Shown here: in pieces, positions 26,382 to 35,457 of the stretch
How positions within the stretch are numbered: the first letter of the stretch is position 1
Layout of the letters: each line of letters opens with the position of its first letter
Origin: Thiomicrorhabdus sp965603495
Lineage (GTDB): Bacteria; Pseudomonadota; Gammaproteobacteria; Thiomicrospirales; Thiomicrospiraceae
Length of the DNA stretch: 64,000 nucleotides
Assembly (NCBI GenBank): GCA_965603495.1
Contig: CBFDDF010000002.1
Coordinates: 1 to 64,000 of the forward strand
Direction: 5' to 3'
Translations under genes and position numbers: made by a program
Notes under the pieces: generated by a model
The model's input: the letters and a program-made list of their open reading frames with translations, nothing else
Database searches by the model: none
What the model was told of the DNA's origin: nothing

Positions 26382-26549
26382 GGGGTTCTCGCGAGGAATG
26401 GTTCGGAATTGTTAATGCAATCATTGTCTAAAAATCATACAATAAAAGCAATTTTTATCTTTTAAATTATCTTAAAAAAATCCTGCTGAAAGTCGAGTTA
26501 AATCGATTAAAAATATTTTAAGCAGTGGACGTTGGAGACGTTTCTTTAC

Positions 26550-27713
26550 ATGAATTTACATGAATATCAGTCTAAAGCCCTTTTTGCCGAATACGGCATC
26601 GGCATTCCCAAAGGTCGCTTGATCACTAAGCTCGATCAACTTGATGACGCATTGGATTCCATCGACAGTAATGGTTGGGTCGTTAAGGCTCAAATTCATG
26701 CGGGCGCACGTGGTAAAGCGGGTGGCGTAAAATTGGTGACGAGTCGTGAAGAAGCACATCAAATTTCTGCTGAGTTACTAGGCAGTGCCTTAGCAACCAT
26801 TCAAACTGCGGGTAAAAAGCTGCCAATTAACAGCTTGTTAATCGAAGAAACGCTTGCGATTGAAGAAGAGCTTTATCTGAGTTTAGTAGTTGATCGTGTC
26901 ACACGTACCCATACTTTTGTGATTTCTGCCGCTGGCGGAATGGATATTGAAGCCGTGGCGGAAGCCACGCCTGAAAAAATATTATCCGTGCATATTGATC
27001 CGACAGTGGGTGTGATGCCTTATCAGTGTCGTGAAATCGGTTTTGCGTTAGGCCTGACAGGTACTGCCTTTAAACAGTTGGGCCAGTTGATGAAACAGTT
27101 TTATCAATTGACCTTGGATAAGGATGTTTCACAGCTTGAAATCAATCCGTTGGTGCGTACTGCAGACAATGATTTAATTGCTTTGGATGCGAAGGTCAAT
27201 ATCGATTCAAATGCACTTTACAGGCAACCAGGCCTGGTCGAATTACGTGACTTCACGCAAGAAGATGAGCGTGAAGCAAAAGCCTCTGAACATGAATTGA
27301 ACTATATCGCTTTGGACGGTGATATCGGTTGCATGGTCAATGGAGCAGGTTTGGCGATGGCGACGATGGATTTAATCAAACTCAACGGTGGTGAGCCGGC
27401 TAACTTTTTAGATGTGGGTGGGGGAGCAACCCCGGAACGTGTTTCTGAAGCGTTTAAGTTGATTTTATCTTCGTCAGAAGTGAAGTCTATTCTCGTTAAT
27501 ATTTTTGGTGGTATTGTCCGTTGTGATCTCATCGCAGAAGGGATTATCCAGGCAGTTCAAGAAGTCGGTTTAACGATTCCTGTGGTCGTTCGCTTAGAAG
27601 GCACCAATGTGGAATTAGGACGTGAAATACTCGCAAAAAGTGGTTTAAGTATTATTACAGCAGATGGATTGGCAGATGCGGCTTCTAAAGTCGTCGAAGC
27701 AGCAAGGAAATAA
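26550..27713 (+). CDS. sucC: succinate--CoA ligase, beta subunit
   Basis: The beta subunit of succinyl-CoA synthetase, which makes ATP or GTP from succinyl-CoA in the TCA cycle. The protein of 387 residues begins MNLHEYQSKALFAEYGI, the usual start, so I use the ATG at 26550 rather than the upstream TTG at 26532. The ATP-grasp region (VVKAQIHAGARGKAGGVK), LEINPLVRT and the ligase domain (GAGLAMATMDLIKLNGGEPANFLDVGGGA) are intact. sucD follows four bases after the stop. No sucAB is in the window. Confidence 0.97.
   Translation: MNLHEYQSKALFAEYGIGIPKGRLITKLDQLDDALDSIDSNGWVVKAQIHAGARGKAGGVKLVTSREEAHQISAELLGSALATIQTAGKKLPINSLLIEETLAIEEELYLSLVVDRVTRTHTFVISAAGGMDIEAVAEATPEKILSVHIDPTVGVMPYQCREIGFALGLTGTAFKQLGQLMKQFYQLTLDKDVSQLEINPLVRTADNDLIALDAKVNIDSNALYRQPGLVELRDFTQEDEREAKASEHELNYIALDGDIGCMVNGAGLAMATMDLIKLNGGEPANFLDVGGGATPERVSEAFKLILSSSEVKSILVNIFGGIVRCDLIAEGIIQAVQEVGLTIPVVVRLEGTNVELGREILAKSGLSIITADGLADAASKVVEAARK
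27227..27238. repeat. ACCAGGCCTGGT palindrome inside sucC
   Basis: Exact copy read in frame as Gln-Pro-Gly-Leu-Val-Glu. Confidence 0.9.
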
Positions 27714-27717
27714 CAGA

Positions 27718-28602
27718 ATGAGCATTTTAATTGATAACAACACCAAAGTAATTTGCCAAGGATTTACGGGAAAGCAAGGCTCATTCCATTCAGAGCAAGC
27801 GATTGCTTACGGTACAAATATGGTCGGTGGGGTTACGCCCGGTAAAGGCGGTCAAACCCATTTAGGTCTTCCTGTTTTTAATACCGTTAAAGAAGCGGTT
27901 GAGTTAGCGGGTGCAGAAGCGTCAATGATTTATGTACCACCAGCTTTTGCAGCAGACTCTATTATTGAGGCCATCGCTGCCGGTATTAAAGTCATTACCT
28001 GCATTACCGAAGGCATTCCTGTTGCGGACATGTTAAAAGTACGTGCCGTTTTGGAAAAGTCAGATGCGTATCTGATTGGACCTAACTGTCCTGGTTTGAT
28101 TACGCCTGGTGATAATGGCACAGGTTGTAAAATCGGCATTATGCCTGGACACATCCATCTGCCTGGAAAAATTGGGGTTGTTTCTCGTTCTGGAACCTTA
28201 ACTTATGAAGCGGTTCATCAAACCACCCAAAATGGGTTAGGTCAGTCGACTTGTGTGGGTATCGGTGGTGATCCGATTCAGGGTATGAACTTCATCGATT
28301 GCTTAAGGTTGTTCCAGGCAGATCCGCTAACCGAAGGTATTATCATGGTGGGCGAGATTGGCGGACAAGCTGAAGAAGACGCCGCCGAATTCATTAAAAC
28401 CAATGTGACTAAACCAGTGGTTGCATATATCGCTGGCGTTACGGCACCTGCTGGTAAGCGTATGGGGCATGCCGGAGCGATTGTGAGTGGCGGCAAAGGG
28501 ACTGCGGAAGCTAAGTTTGCCGCTTTAGAATCTGCCAACGTTACGATTGTACGTTCTCCAGCCGAACTGGGTGATGCGATGCTGAAAGCGCTTTCCGTTT
28601 AA
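27718..28602 (+). CDS. sucD: succinate--CoA ligase, alpha subunit
   Basis: The alpha subunit of succinyl-CoA synthetase, 294 residues, carrying the CoA site and the phosphohistidine. It begins MSILIDNNTKVICQGFTGKQGSFH at 27718, after AAGGAA; the open frame further upstream overlaps sucC and is not used. The CoA-binding motif (NMVGGVTPGKGGQ) and the active-site histidine in AGKRMGHAGAIVSGGKGTA (about residue 246) are present. It overlaps neither neighbour and is clearly co-transcribed with sucC. Confidence 0.97.
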   Translation: MSILIDNNTKVICQGFTGKQGSFHSEQAIAYGTNMVGGVTPGKGGQTHLGLPVFNTVKEAVELAGAEASMIYVPPAFAADSIIEAIAAGIKVITCITEGIPVADMLKVRAVLEKSDAYLIGPNCPGLITPGDNGTGCKIGIMPGHIHLPGKIGVVSRSGTLTYEAVHQTTQNGLGQSTCVGIGGDPIQGMNFIDCLRLFQADPLTEGIIMVGEIGGQAEEDAAEFIKTNVTKPVVAYIAGVTAPAGKRMGHAGAIVSGGKGTAEAKFAALESANVTIVRSPAELGDAMLKALSV

Positions 28603-28635
28603 GTTCATTTAAAGCATCTATTTCAAATTATAAAA

Positions 28636-28673
28636 AACAATCAATCCATAGAATTAAATGGATTGGTTTGTGA
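28636..28673 (+). terminator. terminator-like stem after sucD
   Basis: CAATCCAT pairs with ATGGATTG around AGAATTAA, with A residues before and T-rich sequence after. The T run is interrupted by G, so efficiency is uncertain. Confidence 0.55.
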
Positions 28674-28700
28674 AACGCACCCAATAGAGATGACTTCTAT

Positions 28701-30329
28701 ATGACACAGAACGTAACAGTCGTTATGGCTCAGATTGACCCGATTGTCGGCGACATTTCCGGTAATGTACAGCGTATCATTGATGCGGCTCATCAGGCAA
28801 AAAAACGCCATTCAGCGGATATTGTCGTCTTTCCTGAGATGACAATTACCGGTTATCCGCCAGAGGATTTGTTGCTCAGAGACGGTCTCTACCCACAAAT
28901 TCATCAAGCGTTATCTAGAATTGGTGAACAAGTGTTAGGCGTGGTTTGTGTGATTGGTTATCCGATGATGGATGAGTTGGGTGAACGCTTTAATATGGCG
29001 GCTTGGATAGAAGGTGGCATCATTCAGGCCAGTTATATGAAGCAACATTTACCGAACTACAGTGTATTTGATGAGCAACGTTATTTCAGTGTCGGTAATC
29101 AGCCTTGTGTGATGGAATTCAACGGTATTCGTTTCGGTCTGCTGATTTGTGAAGATATATGGAAGATTTCACCGAGTACTCAAGCAAAAGAGGCGGGGGC
29201 AGATGTTATTCTTAGCTTGAATGCTTCGCCTTTTTCAGCGGAAAAACATCAGGATCGTTTAGATACCGTATTGCGTCGTGTAGATGAAATTAAAAAACCG
29301 ATTATTTATGTCAATCAAGTCGGTGGTCAGGATGAACTGGTGTTTGATGGTGGATCCTTTGCGATCAGTGCGGATGGTGAAGTCTGTGTGCAAAGTCCTG
29401 AATTCAAAGCCTGTTTGTCGCCCGTACAGCTCATTAAACAAGTGGATTCAGTGGTAATGCTTACTGGTGATAAGGCCGATTTATTTGAAGATGAGGCGCG
29501 TATTTATCAGGCATTGATTATGGGCGTTAAAGACTATGTTCACAAAAATGGTTTTCCAGGCGTTTTATTAGGTTTATCAGGTGGAATCGATTCCGCTTTA
29601 ACCCTTGCTATTGCCGTTGATGCGCTTGGCGCAGAGAATGTCGAAGCTGTGATGATGCCGTTCCGCTATACTGCAGAAATTAGTAAAGAGGATGCTGCGA
29701 AACAAGCGGAAATTATGGGGGTTAATTATCAATCCATTCCGATTGAAGCCAGTTATGTCGCCTTAGAATCTGCATTAGCTGACACCTTTTCTGGTCTGGA
29801 AGCCGATTTAACCGAAGAGAATTTACAAGCGCGTATTCGTGGCACGATTCTGATGGCCATCTCCAATAAAACCGGAAAAATGGTATTGGCGACCAGTAAT
29901 AAAAGTGAAGTCGCAGTAGGGTATTCAACTTTATATGGTGATATGGTCGGTGGATTCTCGCCATTAAAAGATGTGCCTAAAACCCTAGTTTATCGCTTGG
30001 CAGAATACCGTAACAGCTTATCTTTAGTGATTCCTGAGCGTGTTATTACCCGTGCACCTTCTGCTGAGTTACGTCCTGATCAAGTAGATCAAGACTCTTT
30101 GCCGGAATACGAGGTGTTGGACACCATTATTGATGCTTTCGTCAACCAAGATAAGACGCCTGCGCAAATCGTTGATATGGGCTATCCTGAGTATGATGTA
30201 CGCCGTGTTATTAATATGATCAACCGAAATGAATATAAACGCCGTCAAGCGGCACCAGGGATTAAAATTACCCATCGCGCATTCGGACGAGATCGCCGTT
30301 ATCCTATTACGAGTCTTTATGCCGAGTAG
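28701..30329 (+). CDS. nadE: glutamine-dependent NAD+ synthase
   Basis: A 542-residue fusion that amidates nicotinate adenine dinucleotide to NAD+, using ammonia released from glutamine. The N-terminal nitrilase-type domain has the catalytic glutamate in FPEMTITGYPPEDLL, a lysine in YMKQHLPNY and the cysteine in LLICEDIW. The synthetase domain starts with the ATP-pyrophosphatase motif LGLSGGIDSALT (about residue 288), and ends RRQAAPGIKITHRAFGRDRRYPIT. Length and domain order are standard. Its partner in NAD synthesis, nadC, lies 5 kb downstream. Confidence 0.97.
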   Translation: MTQNVTVVMAQIDPIVGDISGNVQRIIDAAHQAKKRHSADIVVFPEMTITGYPPEDLLLRDGLYPQIHQALSRIGEQVLGVVCVIGYPMMDELGERFNMAAWIEGGIIQASYMKQHLPNYSVFDEQRYFSVGNQPCVMEFNGIRFGLLICEDIWKISPSTQAKEAGADVILSLNASPFSAEKHQDRLDTVLRRVDEIKKPIIYVNQVGGQDELVFDGGSFAISADGEVCVQSPEFKACLSPVQLIKQVDSVVMLTGDKADLFEDEARIYQALIMGVKDYVHKNGFPGVLLGLSGGIDSALTLAIAVDALGAENVEAVMMPFRYTAEISKEDAAKQAEIMGVNYQSIPIEASYVALESALADTFSGLEADLTEENLQARIRGTILMAISNKTGKMVLATSNKSEVAVGYSTLYGDMVGGFSPLKDVPKTLVYRLAEYRNSLSLVIPERVITRAPSAELRPDQVDQDSLPEYEVLDTIIDAFVNQDKTPAQIVDMGYPEYDVRRVINMINRNEYKRRQAAPGIKITHRAFGRDRRYPITSLYAE

Positions 30330-30464
30330 GGTGAGGTAAGAGTTCTATTTCAAAAGAGTATCAGGAGGGTACTGATTGGTTCTCTCTTGCTAAATGATTC
30401 AGTCTCGTTTATCAATTTGAGAAAATTTATTACTCGAGACACATAGATGATTAAAATACCCCAT

Positions 30465-30496
30465 AAAAAAGCCTCGTCTAAATGCGAGGCTTTTTT
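30465..30496. terminator. bidirectional terminator between nadE and bamD
   Basis: AAAAAAGCCTCG, loop TCTAAATG, CGAGGCTTTTTT; symmetric A and T runs serve both converging genes. Confidence 0.9.
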
Positions 30497-30521
30497 ATGT
30501 TAGGTGATAGGCATTTAATGC

Positions 30522-31382
30522 TTAGTCAAATAAACTGCCGGCACTGTCGCTGACATTAGACCACCAACTTTTATCTTCTGATTTATTTTGGGGTTTATCC
30601 TTTGGTATGCTACCTTCTTGTGCTGGCATGACATCGGTCACGTTGATATCACGATTCAATTCATAAACGCGTTTAACATCGGCCAGGTTTTCAGTCATTC
30701 CAAGTTTTTCATAGGCCTGCTCTAACATGGCTAGTGACTCTAATGTCACAGCGGCTCTAGGGTAATTTTCAATAATGTATTTAGCGCGATTAGCCGCCGC
30801 CAAATAGGCTTGTTTATTGAAGTAGAACTGTGCAACCTGAAGTTCATGACGTGCCATTTGATTGCGTAATACAATTAGACGCTTACTGGCTGTTGCAGCA
30901 TAACGACTTTCCGGGAACTGATTAAGTAGATCACTGTAATAGCGATAAGCTCTTAAGGTTGACTTGCTGTCACGTGAAGCCGGGTCGGTGATAAACTTAT
31001 CTAGCCAACTACGATTAACTGAATCTGCAGCCAACGCTTTTAGATAGTAAGCATAGGCAATCTCAGGGTGTTTGGGATAGAGGCGAATAAACTCCTCTAA
31101 TTCACGGATAGCGGATTCTGGCTCATCATAACGATAATAGGCGTATGCCAATTCGGTATAGGTTTGCTCAGCGTAGTCGCCATAAGGATAAAAAGACTTA
31201 AGCTTTTCATAGCTTTGAATCGCCGTATCCCATTGACCTTCTTGAAAAGCTTCAGTGGCAGCCTCATAAAATTCGTCAACAGACTTTTCAGAATCTGGTT
31301 TTTCAATCAAATTAGAGAGTGTGGAACAGCCTTGTAATGCAAAGGTTGCAAGTAACAGAGTGGATAGCAGCGTTTTTTTCAT
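30522..31382 (-). CDS. bamD: outer membrane protein assembly factor BamD
   Basis: A lipoprotein of 286 residues that belongs to the BAM complex inserting beta-barrel proteins. The signal ends in a lipobox (ALQGCSTL, cysteine 18). TPR-like repeats follow: EFYEAATEAFQEGQWDTAIQSYEKL, YAEQTYTELAYAYYRYDEPESAIRELEEFI, and NQMARHELQVAQFYFNKQAYLAAANRAKYII. The frame is open from 31430, but the ATG at 31382 starts the signal peptide. It is divergent from rluD, as in many gammaproteobacteria. Confidence 0.95.
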   Translation of the reverse strand: MKKTLLSTLLLATFALQGCSTLSNLIEKPDSEKSVDEFYEAATEAFQEGQWDTAIQSYEKLKSFYPYGDYAEQTYTELAYAYYRYDEPESAIRELEEFIRLYPKHPEIAYAYYLKALAADSVNRSWLDKFITDPASRDSKSTLRAYRYYSDLLNQFPESRYAATASKRLIVLRNQMARHELQVAQFYFNKQAYLAAANRAKYIIENYPRAAVTLESLAMLEQAYEKLGMTENLADVKRVYELNRDINVTDVMPAQEGSIPKDKPQNKSEDKSWWSNVSDSAGSLFD

Positions 31383-31523
31383 ATTTTTAGGTACAATAGG
31401 CGTTAATAAAATTGATACTGATTGTATCATACTTAAATATTATCAAATCACCTCTCCATTATATAAAATGCGCATTTTCGCCATTTAATAATCGGTCAGC
31501 GTAAAAGAGAGCAAGGTCATAAA

Positions 31524-32567
31524 TTGAATAAAGAACTATTAACAGCAACGATTCCCCATAGTGCCCTTGGTGAGCGTTTAGATATTGCAATTGTGCCTCT
31601 TTTTCCTGAGTATTCTCGGAGTCGAATTCAGCAGTGGATTAAAGATGGTAATGTGATGGTGGATGGTCAGCCCTGGACCAAGCCTAAACAGCCAGTTTTA
31701 GGTGGTGAAGCGGTTGAACTGGTTGTTGAAATCAACACCGATTTGAATGCCATCGCGCAAGATATTCCATTGGATATTGTCTATGAAGATGATGCGGTGA
31801 TGATCATTAATAAACCAGTCGGTTTAGTCGTGCATCCTGGCGCAGGTAATCCTGATGGGACTTTGATGAATGCATTGCTTCACTATAATCCAAAGCTGCG
31901 TGACGTTCCCCGCGCAGGGATTGTTCACCGATTGGATAAAGATACTTCTGGATTGATGGTCGTCGCTAAAACCATTCCTGCGCAAACCAATTTAGTAGAT
32001 CAGCTACAACGCCATGATGTTGAACGTATCTATGATGCCGTGGTTGTTGGGCAAATGAAAGTAGGCGGTACAGTCGATGCGCCAATTGGTCGTAGCCCTA
32101 AAGATAGAACTAAAATGGCCATCAGATCCTTTGGTGGGAAAGAGGCGGTTTCACATTACCGTGTCTTAGAGCGCTTTAGAGAGTATACGCGTATTCGCGT
32201 TAAACTTGAAACCGGTCGAACTCATCAAATTCGTGTGCATATGGCCTCTTTAGGCTTTCCATTAGTCGGCGACCAGGCTTACGGTAAACGCTTTAAAATC
32301 CCTAAAAAAATGATTGAAGAGTTCGTTACCTTTTTACGTGGTTTTAAGCGCCAAGCGTTACATGCCGGTGCTTTAAGTTTTACGCATCCGGTGACAGGCA
32401 AAAAAATGAAATGGAAGGCTGAAATGCCAGACGACTTGTTTGAGTTGATTGATGTATTACGTGAAGATGTTGAAGTCTATGAGTCTAGAATGAAAGGCGA
32501 TGATGGCTTTGATTATGATTACGGCGTCGAAGTCGCTTATGTAACCGATGAAGACATTCCTGATTAA
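31524..32567 (+). CDS. rluD: 23S rRNA pseudouridine synthase RluD
   Basis: RluD modifies uridines 1911, 1915 and 1917 of 23S rRNA helix 69. The 347-residue protein has an N-terminal S4 RNA-binding domain (YSRSRIQQWIKDGNVMVDGQ) and the catalytic motif GIVHRLDKDTSGLMVVAK with the essential aspartate. It starts with TTG at 31524, eight bases after AAGG. The acidic tail is slightly longer than in E. coli (326 residues). Position between bamD and pgeF matches the conserved bamD-rluD-pgeF order. Confidence 0.95.
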   Translation: MNKELLTATIPHSALGERLDIAIVPLFPEYSRSRIQQWIKDGNVMVDGQPWTKPKQPVLGGEAVELVVEINTDLNAIAQDIPLDIVYEDDAVMIINKPVGLVVHPGAGNPDGTLMNALLHYNPKLRDVPRAGIVHRLDKDTSGLMVVAKTIPAQTNLVDQLQRHDVERIYDAVVVGQMKVGGTVDAPIGRSPKDRTKMAIRSFGGKEAVSHYRVLERFREYTRIRVKLETGRTHQIRVHMASLGFPLVGDQAYGKRFKIPKKMIEEFVTFLRGFKRQALHAGALSFTHPVTGKKMKWKAEMPDDLFELIDVLREDVEVYESRMKGDDGFDYDYGVEVAYVTDEDIPD

Positions 32568-32613
32568 TTCAAAAATTTAAGCATTAGCCAGTGTAGGATA
32601 AAAAATCATCAAT

Positions 32614-33426
32614 ATGTTTATCAGACCTGACTGGCCAGTGCCTCGCAATATTAAATCTATTTATACCACTCGCCAGGGTGGTATTAGCAAAGCTCCCTTT
32701 AATTCCTTTAATCTCGCCACGCATGTGGGCGATGCCTTGCAGGATGTTCTTGCCAATCGTCAGCAACTTTTTGACCAGGCCTGTCTACCATCAGAACCTG
32801 TCTGGTTAGATCAGCAACACACTGACATTGCAGTACAGCTTCGTCAACCCGACCTTAATACTCAAGTTCCGCATGCGCTGCTACATACACCTCCTATTGC
32901 AGATGCTTCTTGGACACAATGCCCAGGCCTGGTCTCAGTCGTGATGACGGCAGATTGCTTGCCTATTTTAATCACCAATCAAGCGGGCACGATTGTTTCT
33001 GCAATACACGCGGGTTGGAAAGGCTTGGCGAAAGGAATTGTGAGCAAAACCATTCAAAGCTTTCCTGCTGAAATTCAGCGTAGCCCCGAGAAGCTGATGG
33101 CCTGGGTTGGGCCAGCAATCAGCGTGCAGCACTTTGAAGTTGGCCAAGATGTTTATGATCTCTTTGTGAATCAAGACGAGGTTAATGCCGGCTATTTCCA
33201 CGCTAAACCACTGTCGGGAACTTCACCGGAGTCTGTTCCAGAAAAGTATCTGGCAGACTTACCAGGCCTGGTTAAAAAGGAATTAAATGGATTAGGCGTT
33301 TCTCAAGTATCTGGTGGGGATTTGTGTTCTTTTGAACAAACCGAGGATTTTTTCTCTTATAGACGCTCTGGCAAGACGGGTAGAATGGCTTGTTTGATAT
33401 GGATAGAACCTAATAAAAAAAGCTGA
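32614..33426 (+). CDS. pgeF: peptidoglycan editing factor / YfiH family protein
   Basis: A 270-residue member of the YfiH/LACC1 family, which has multicopper-oxidase-like or purine-nucleoside activities and in E. coli proofreads cell-wall precursors. Conserved blocks are WLDQQHTDIAV, VVMTADCLPILI, IHAGWKGLAKGIV and GPAISVQHFEVG, carrying the metal-binding Cys and His residues. No clear ribosome site is seen. It contains one exact and one near ACCAGGCCTGGT, both reading Pro-Gly-Leu-Val, plus a third more divergent copy at about 32775. Confidence 0.92.
   Translation: MFIRPDWPVPRNIKSIYTTRQGGISKAPFNSFNLATHVGDALQDVLANRQQLFDQACLPSEPVWLDQQHTDIAVQLRQPDLNTQVPHALLHTPPIADASWTQCPGLVSVVMTADCLPILITNQAGTIVSAIHAGWKGLAKGIVSKTIQSFPAEIQRSPEKLMAWVGPAISVQHFEVGQDVYDLFVNQDEVNAGYFHAKPLSGTSPESVPEKYLADLPGLVKKELNGLGVSQVSGGDLCSFEQTEDFFSYRRSGKTGRMACLIWIEPNKKS
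32922..32933. repeat. near copy of ACCAGGCCTGGT inside pgeF
   Basis: CCCAGGCCTGGT, one mismatch, read in frame as Cys-Pro-Gly-Leu-Val. Confidence 0.8.
33261..33272. repeat. ACCAGGCCTGGT palindrome inside pgeF
   Basis: Exact copy read in frame as Leu-Pro-Gly-Leu-Val-Lys. Confidence 0.9.
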
Positions 33427-33460
33427 TATTGCTGTTTGTTTTTTAGCATGTCGAAAAACT

Positions 33461-35455
33461 TTACGATAACTTGCCGGTTTTAAAGTAGTTGTCTGCTTTT
33501 TCAATATCTTCAGGTAGCCCGCTGATCACCACATGATCGAGCTCTTTCAGTAGGGTATCTCCCGTCGGGTGTTCCCCTCTGACATTGCCACGTTTAATGG
33601 CTTCAACTTGAATATTGAGATCATCTACCGGAATTTCTTTCAGTTGTTTGCCGACCGCATAGGCAGATTCATCCAGGATAATGGTATGAATGATGTTCTT
33701 CATAATCTGATGTTGCTTGCGTTGGTTATTGTCTTCACCGGGATAGAAGTTTTCTAATAGACGATAACGATCCTTACGTGCCTCACGCGTCTGTTTTAGG
33801 ACTTTTCTAGGGGGCTTGCCAATCATCAACAGGAGGTGAGAGGCTAACATAATGCTCGACTCGAAAGTGTCGGGTACGACTTCATTCGCGCCAGCGGCAG
33901 TCAGTTCGTTGAGGTGTTGATCATCCAAGGTTCTTACCAGTATCGGAATGTCAGGATAATGCTGTCTAATCGCTTTGAGAATCTTGATGGTTGCATGAAA
34001 ATCACTGAACGTGATAATTACGATTTTAGCGCGCTCGATGGCAGCAGCATGCAGAATGGTTTGCTTGGATGCATCCCCATAATAAACGCTTTCTCCTGCA
34101 GCACGCGCTTCGTTAACACGCCTGATATCCATATCCAAACCGACAAAAGGTTCGTTTGAGTTGTGCAAAAATCGACTAACTGTTTGGCCAACACGCCCAA
34201 ATCCACATAAGATGACGTGATTAGACATTAACTGATTGTTGGTGGCGATAGTCTGTTCAATTTCACTATGGTTTTCTTGGTAGCTTGTTTTATGTAATGC
34301 TTTGGCGATTTTGCCGTTGAATTTAACTAAAAACGGTGCCATCGACATGCTCAATACAGCTGCAGTTAGGAGGATATTGCCGGTTTCCACTGGTAGTAAA
34401 TTATAGGTGAAAGCCAAGGTCATCAAGACCAATCCAAACTCACCTACCTGTGAAAGGGAGATCGAAATTCGCGCTGAAACGCCTGGTGTCTTACCAAATA
34501 GGCGAGAAACAAAGTAGATGATGATGCCTTTAATAACAAAAATTGCCAAGGTAATCAGCATCACTAGCCAGAAGTGTTTTATGAGCACGTCAAGTGAAAT
34601 AAGCATCCCCACTGTGACAAAAAACAGACCGAGTAAGATATCCTGAAACGGACGAATATCAGACTCTATTTGATGGCGATATTCAGTTTCACTGAGCATC
34701 ATGCCAGCCAAAAATGCGCCGAGTGTCATTGAAAGTCCCATCTCTTCAGTAAAGGCGGCCGCGCCTAATGCAACTGTGAGAACCGTTAGAGTGAACAGTT
34801 CTTGTGACTTAGCAGAGGCAACTTCATGAAAAAGAGGGCGTAGCAGATAGCGACCGATCAGATGTATGATAACAACGACTAAAATACCTTTCAGGAATGA
34901 AATTCCGAGCGTAATCGCAAGCGCATTTTCACCCCCTTGGCTCATTGCTAATGCGGGAATTAAGATCAGTAAAGGGATGGCCATGATATCTTGAAAGATT
35001 AAAATACCGACGGTTGCACGGCCATGTCGAGATTGAATCTCAGACTGCTCAGTCAGTTGTTTAATGACGATTGCTGTAGAAGAGAGTGCGAAGGCACCCG
35101 CGATGACTATGTTGGTATTGGTATCTAAGCCTGCTAACCAACCAATCAAATAGACCACACTTCCTGTGGTCAGTACTTGAGCCGTCCCCAGTCCAAATAC
35201 TTGCTTACGCATTGCGATCATTTGCGATAGCGAAAATTCTAAACCAATCGCAAACAGTAAAAAGACAATACCAAATTCAGCTAATAATGAGATGCTCTCC
35301 TCATTTTGAATCCATGCAAAACCACTCGGACCGACGATAATCCCGACGATGATATAACCGAGAATCGGCGGAAAGTGCATGCGTCTAGAAACCGACACAG
35401 TGACCACCGCAATGCCGAGCAGTAAAACGATATGCAGTAGAAGGTGTTCTCCCAT
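33461..35455 (-). CDS. CPA2 family monovalent cation:proton antiporter (KefB/YbaL-like)
   Basis: A 664-residue inner-membrane transporter. About 12-13 hydrophobic helices (residues 1-385) contain typical CPA2 blocks such as ILGYIIVGIIVGPSG, GIVFLLFAIGLEFS and RISISLSQVGEFGLVL. A RCK/TrkA-N nucleotide-binding domain follows (HVILCGFGRVGQTVSRFL, about 415), then a TrkA-C domain near the end (EIPVDDLNIQVEAIKRG). It probably exchanges K+ or Na+ for protons under ligand control. It starts three bases after the nadC stop, so it is co-transcribed with nadC. KefB, KefC and YbaL cannot be separated by eye. Confidence 0.92.
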   Translation of the reverse strand: MGEHLLLHIVLLLGIAVVTVSVSRRMHFPPILGYIIVGIIVGPSGFAWIQNEESISLLAEFGIVFLLFAIGLEFSLSQMIAMRKQVFGLGTAQVLTTGSVVYLIGWLAGLDTNTNIVIAGAFALSSTAIVIKQLTEQSEIQSRHGRATVGILIFQDIMAIPLLILIPALAMSQGGENALAITLGISFLKGILVVVIIHLIGRYLLRPLFHEVASAKSQELFTLTVLTVALGAAAFTEEMGLSMTLGAFLAGMMLSETEYRHQIESDIRPFQDILLGLFFVTVGMLISLDVLIKHFWLVMLITLAIFVIKGIIIYFVSRLFGKTPGVSARISISLSQVGEFGLVLMTLAFTYNLLPVETGNILLTAAVLSMSMAPFLVKFNGKIAKALHKTSYQENHSEIEQTIATNNQLMSNHVILCGFGRVGQTVSRFLHNSNEPFVGLDMDIRRVNEARAAGESVYYGDASKQTILHAAAIERAKIVIITFSDFHATIKILKAIRQHYPDIPILVRTLDDQHLNELTAAGANEVVPDTFESSIMLASHLLLMIGKPPRKVLKQTREARKDRYRLLENFYPGEDNNQRKQHQIMKNIIHTIILDESAYAVGKQLKEIPVDDLNIQVEAIKRGNVRGEHPTGDTLLKELDHVVISGLPEDIEKADNYFKTGKLS

Positions 35456-35457
35456 GA

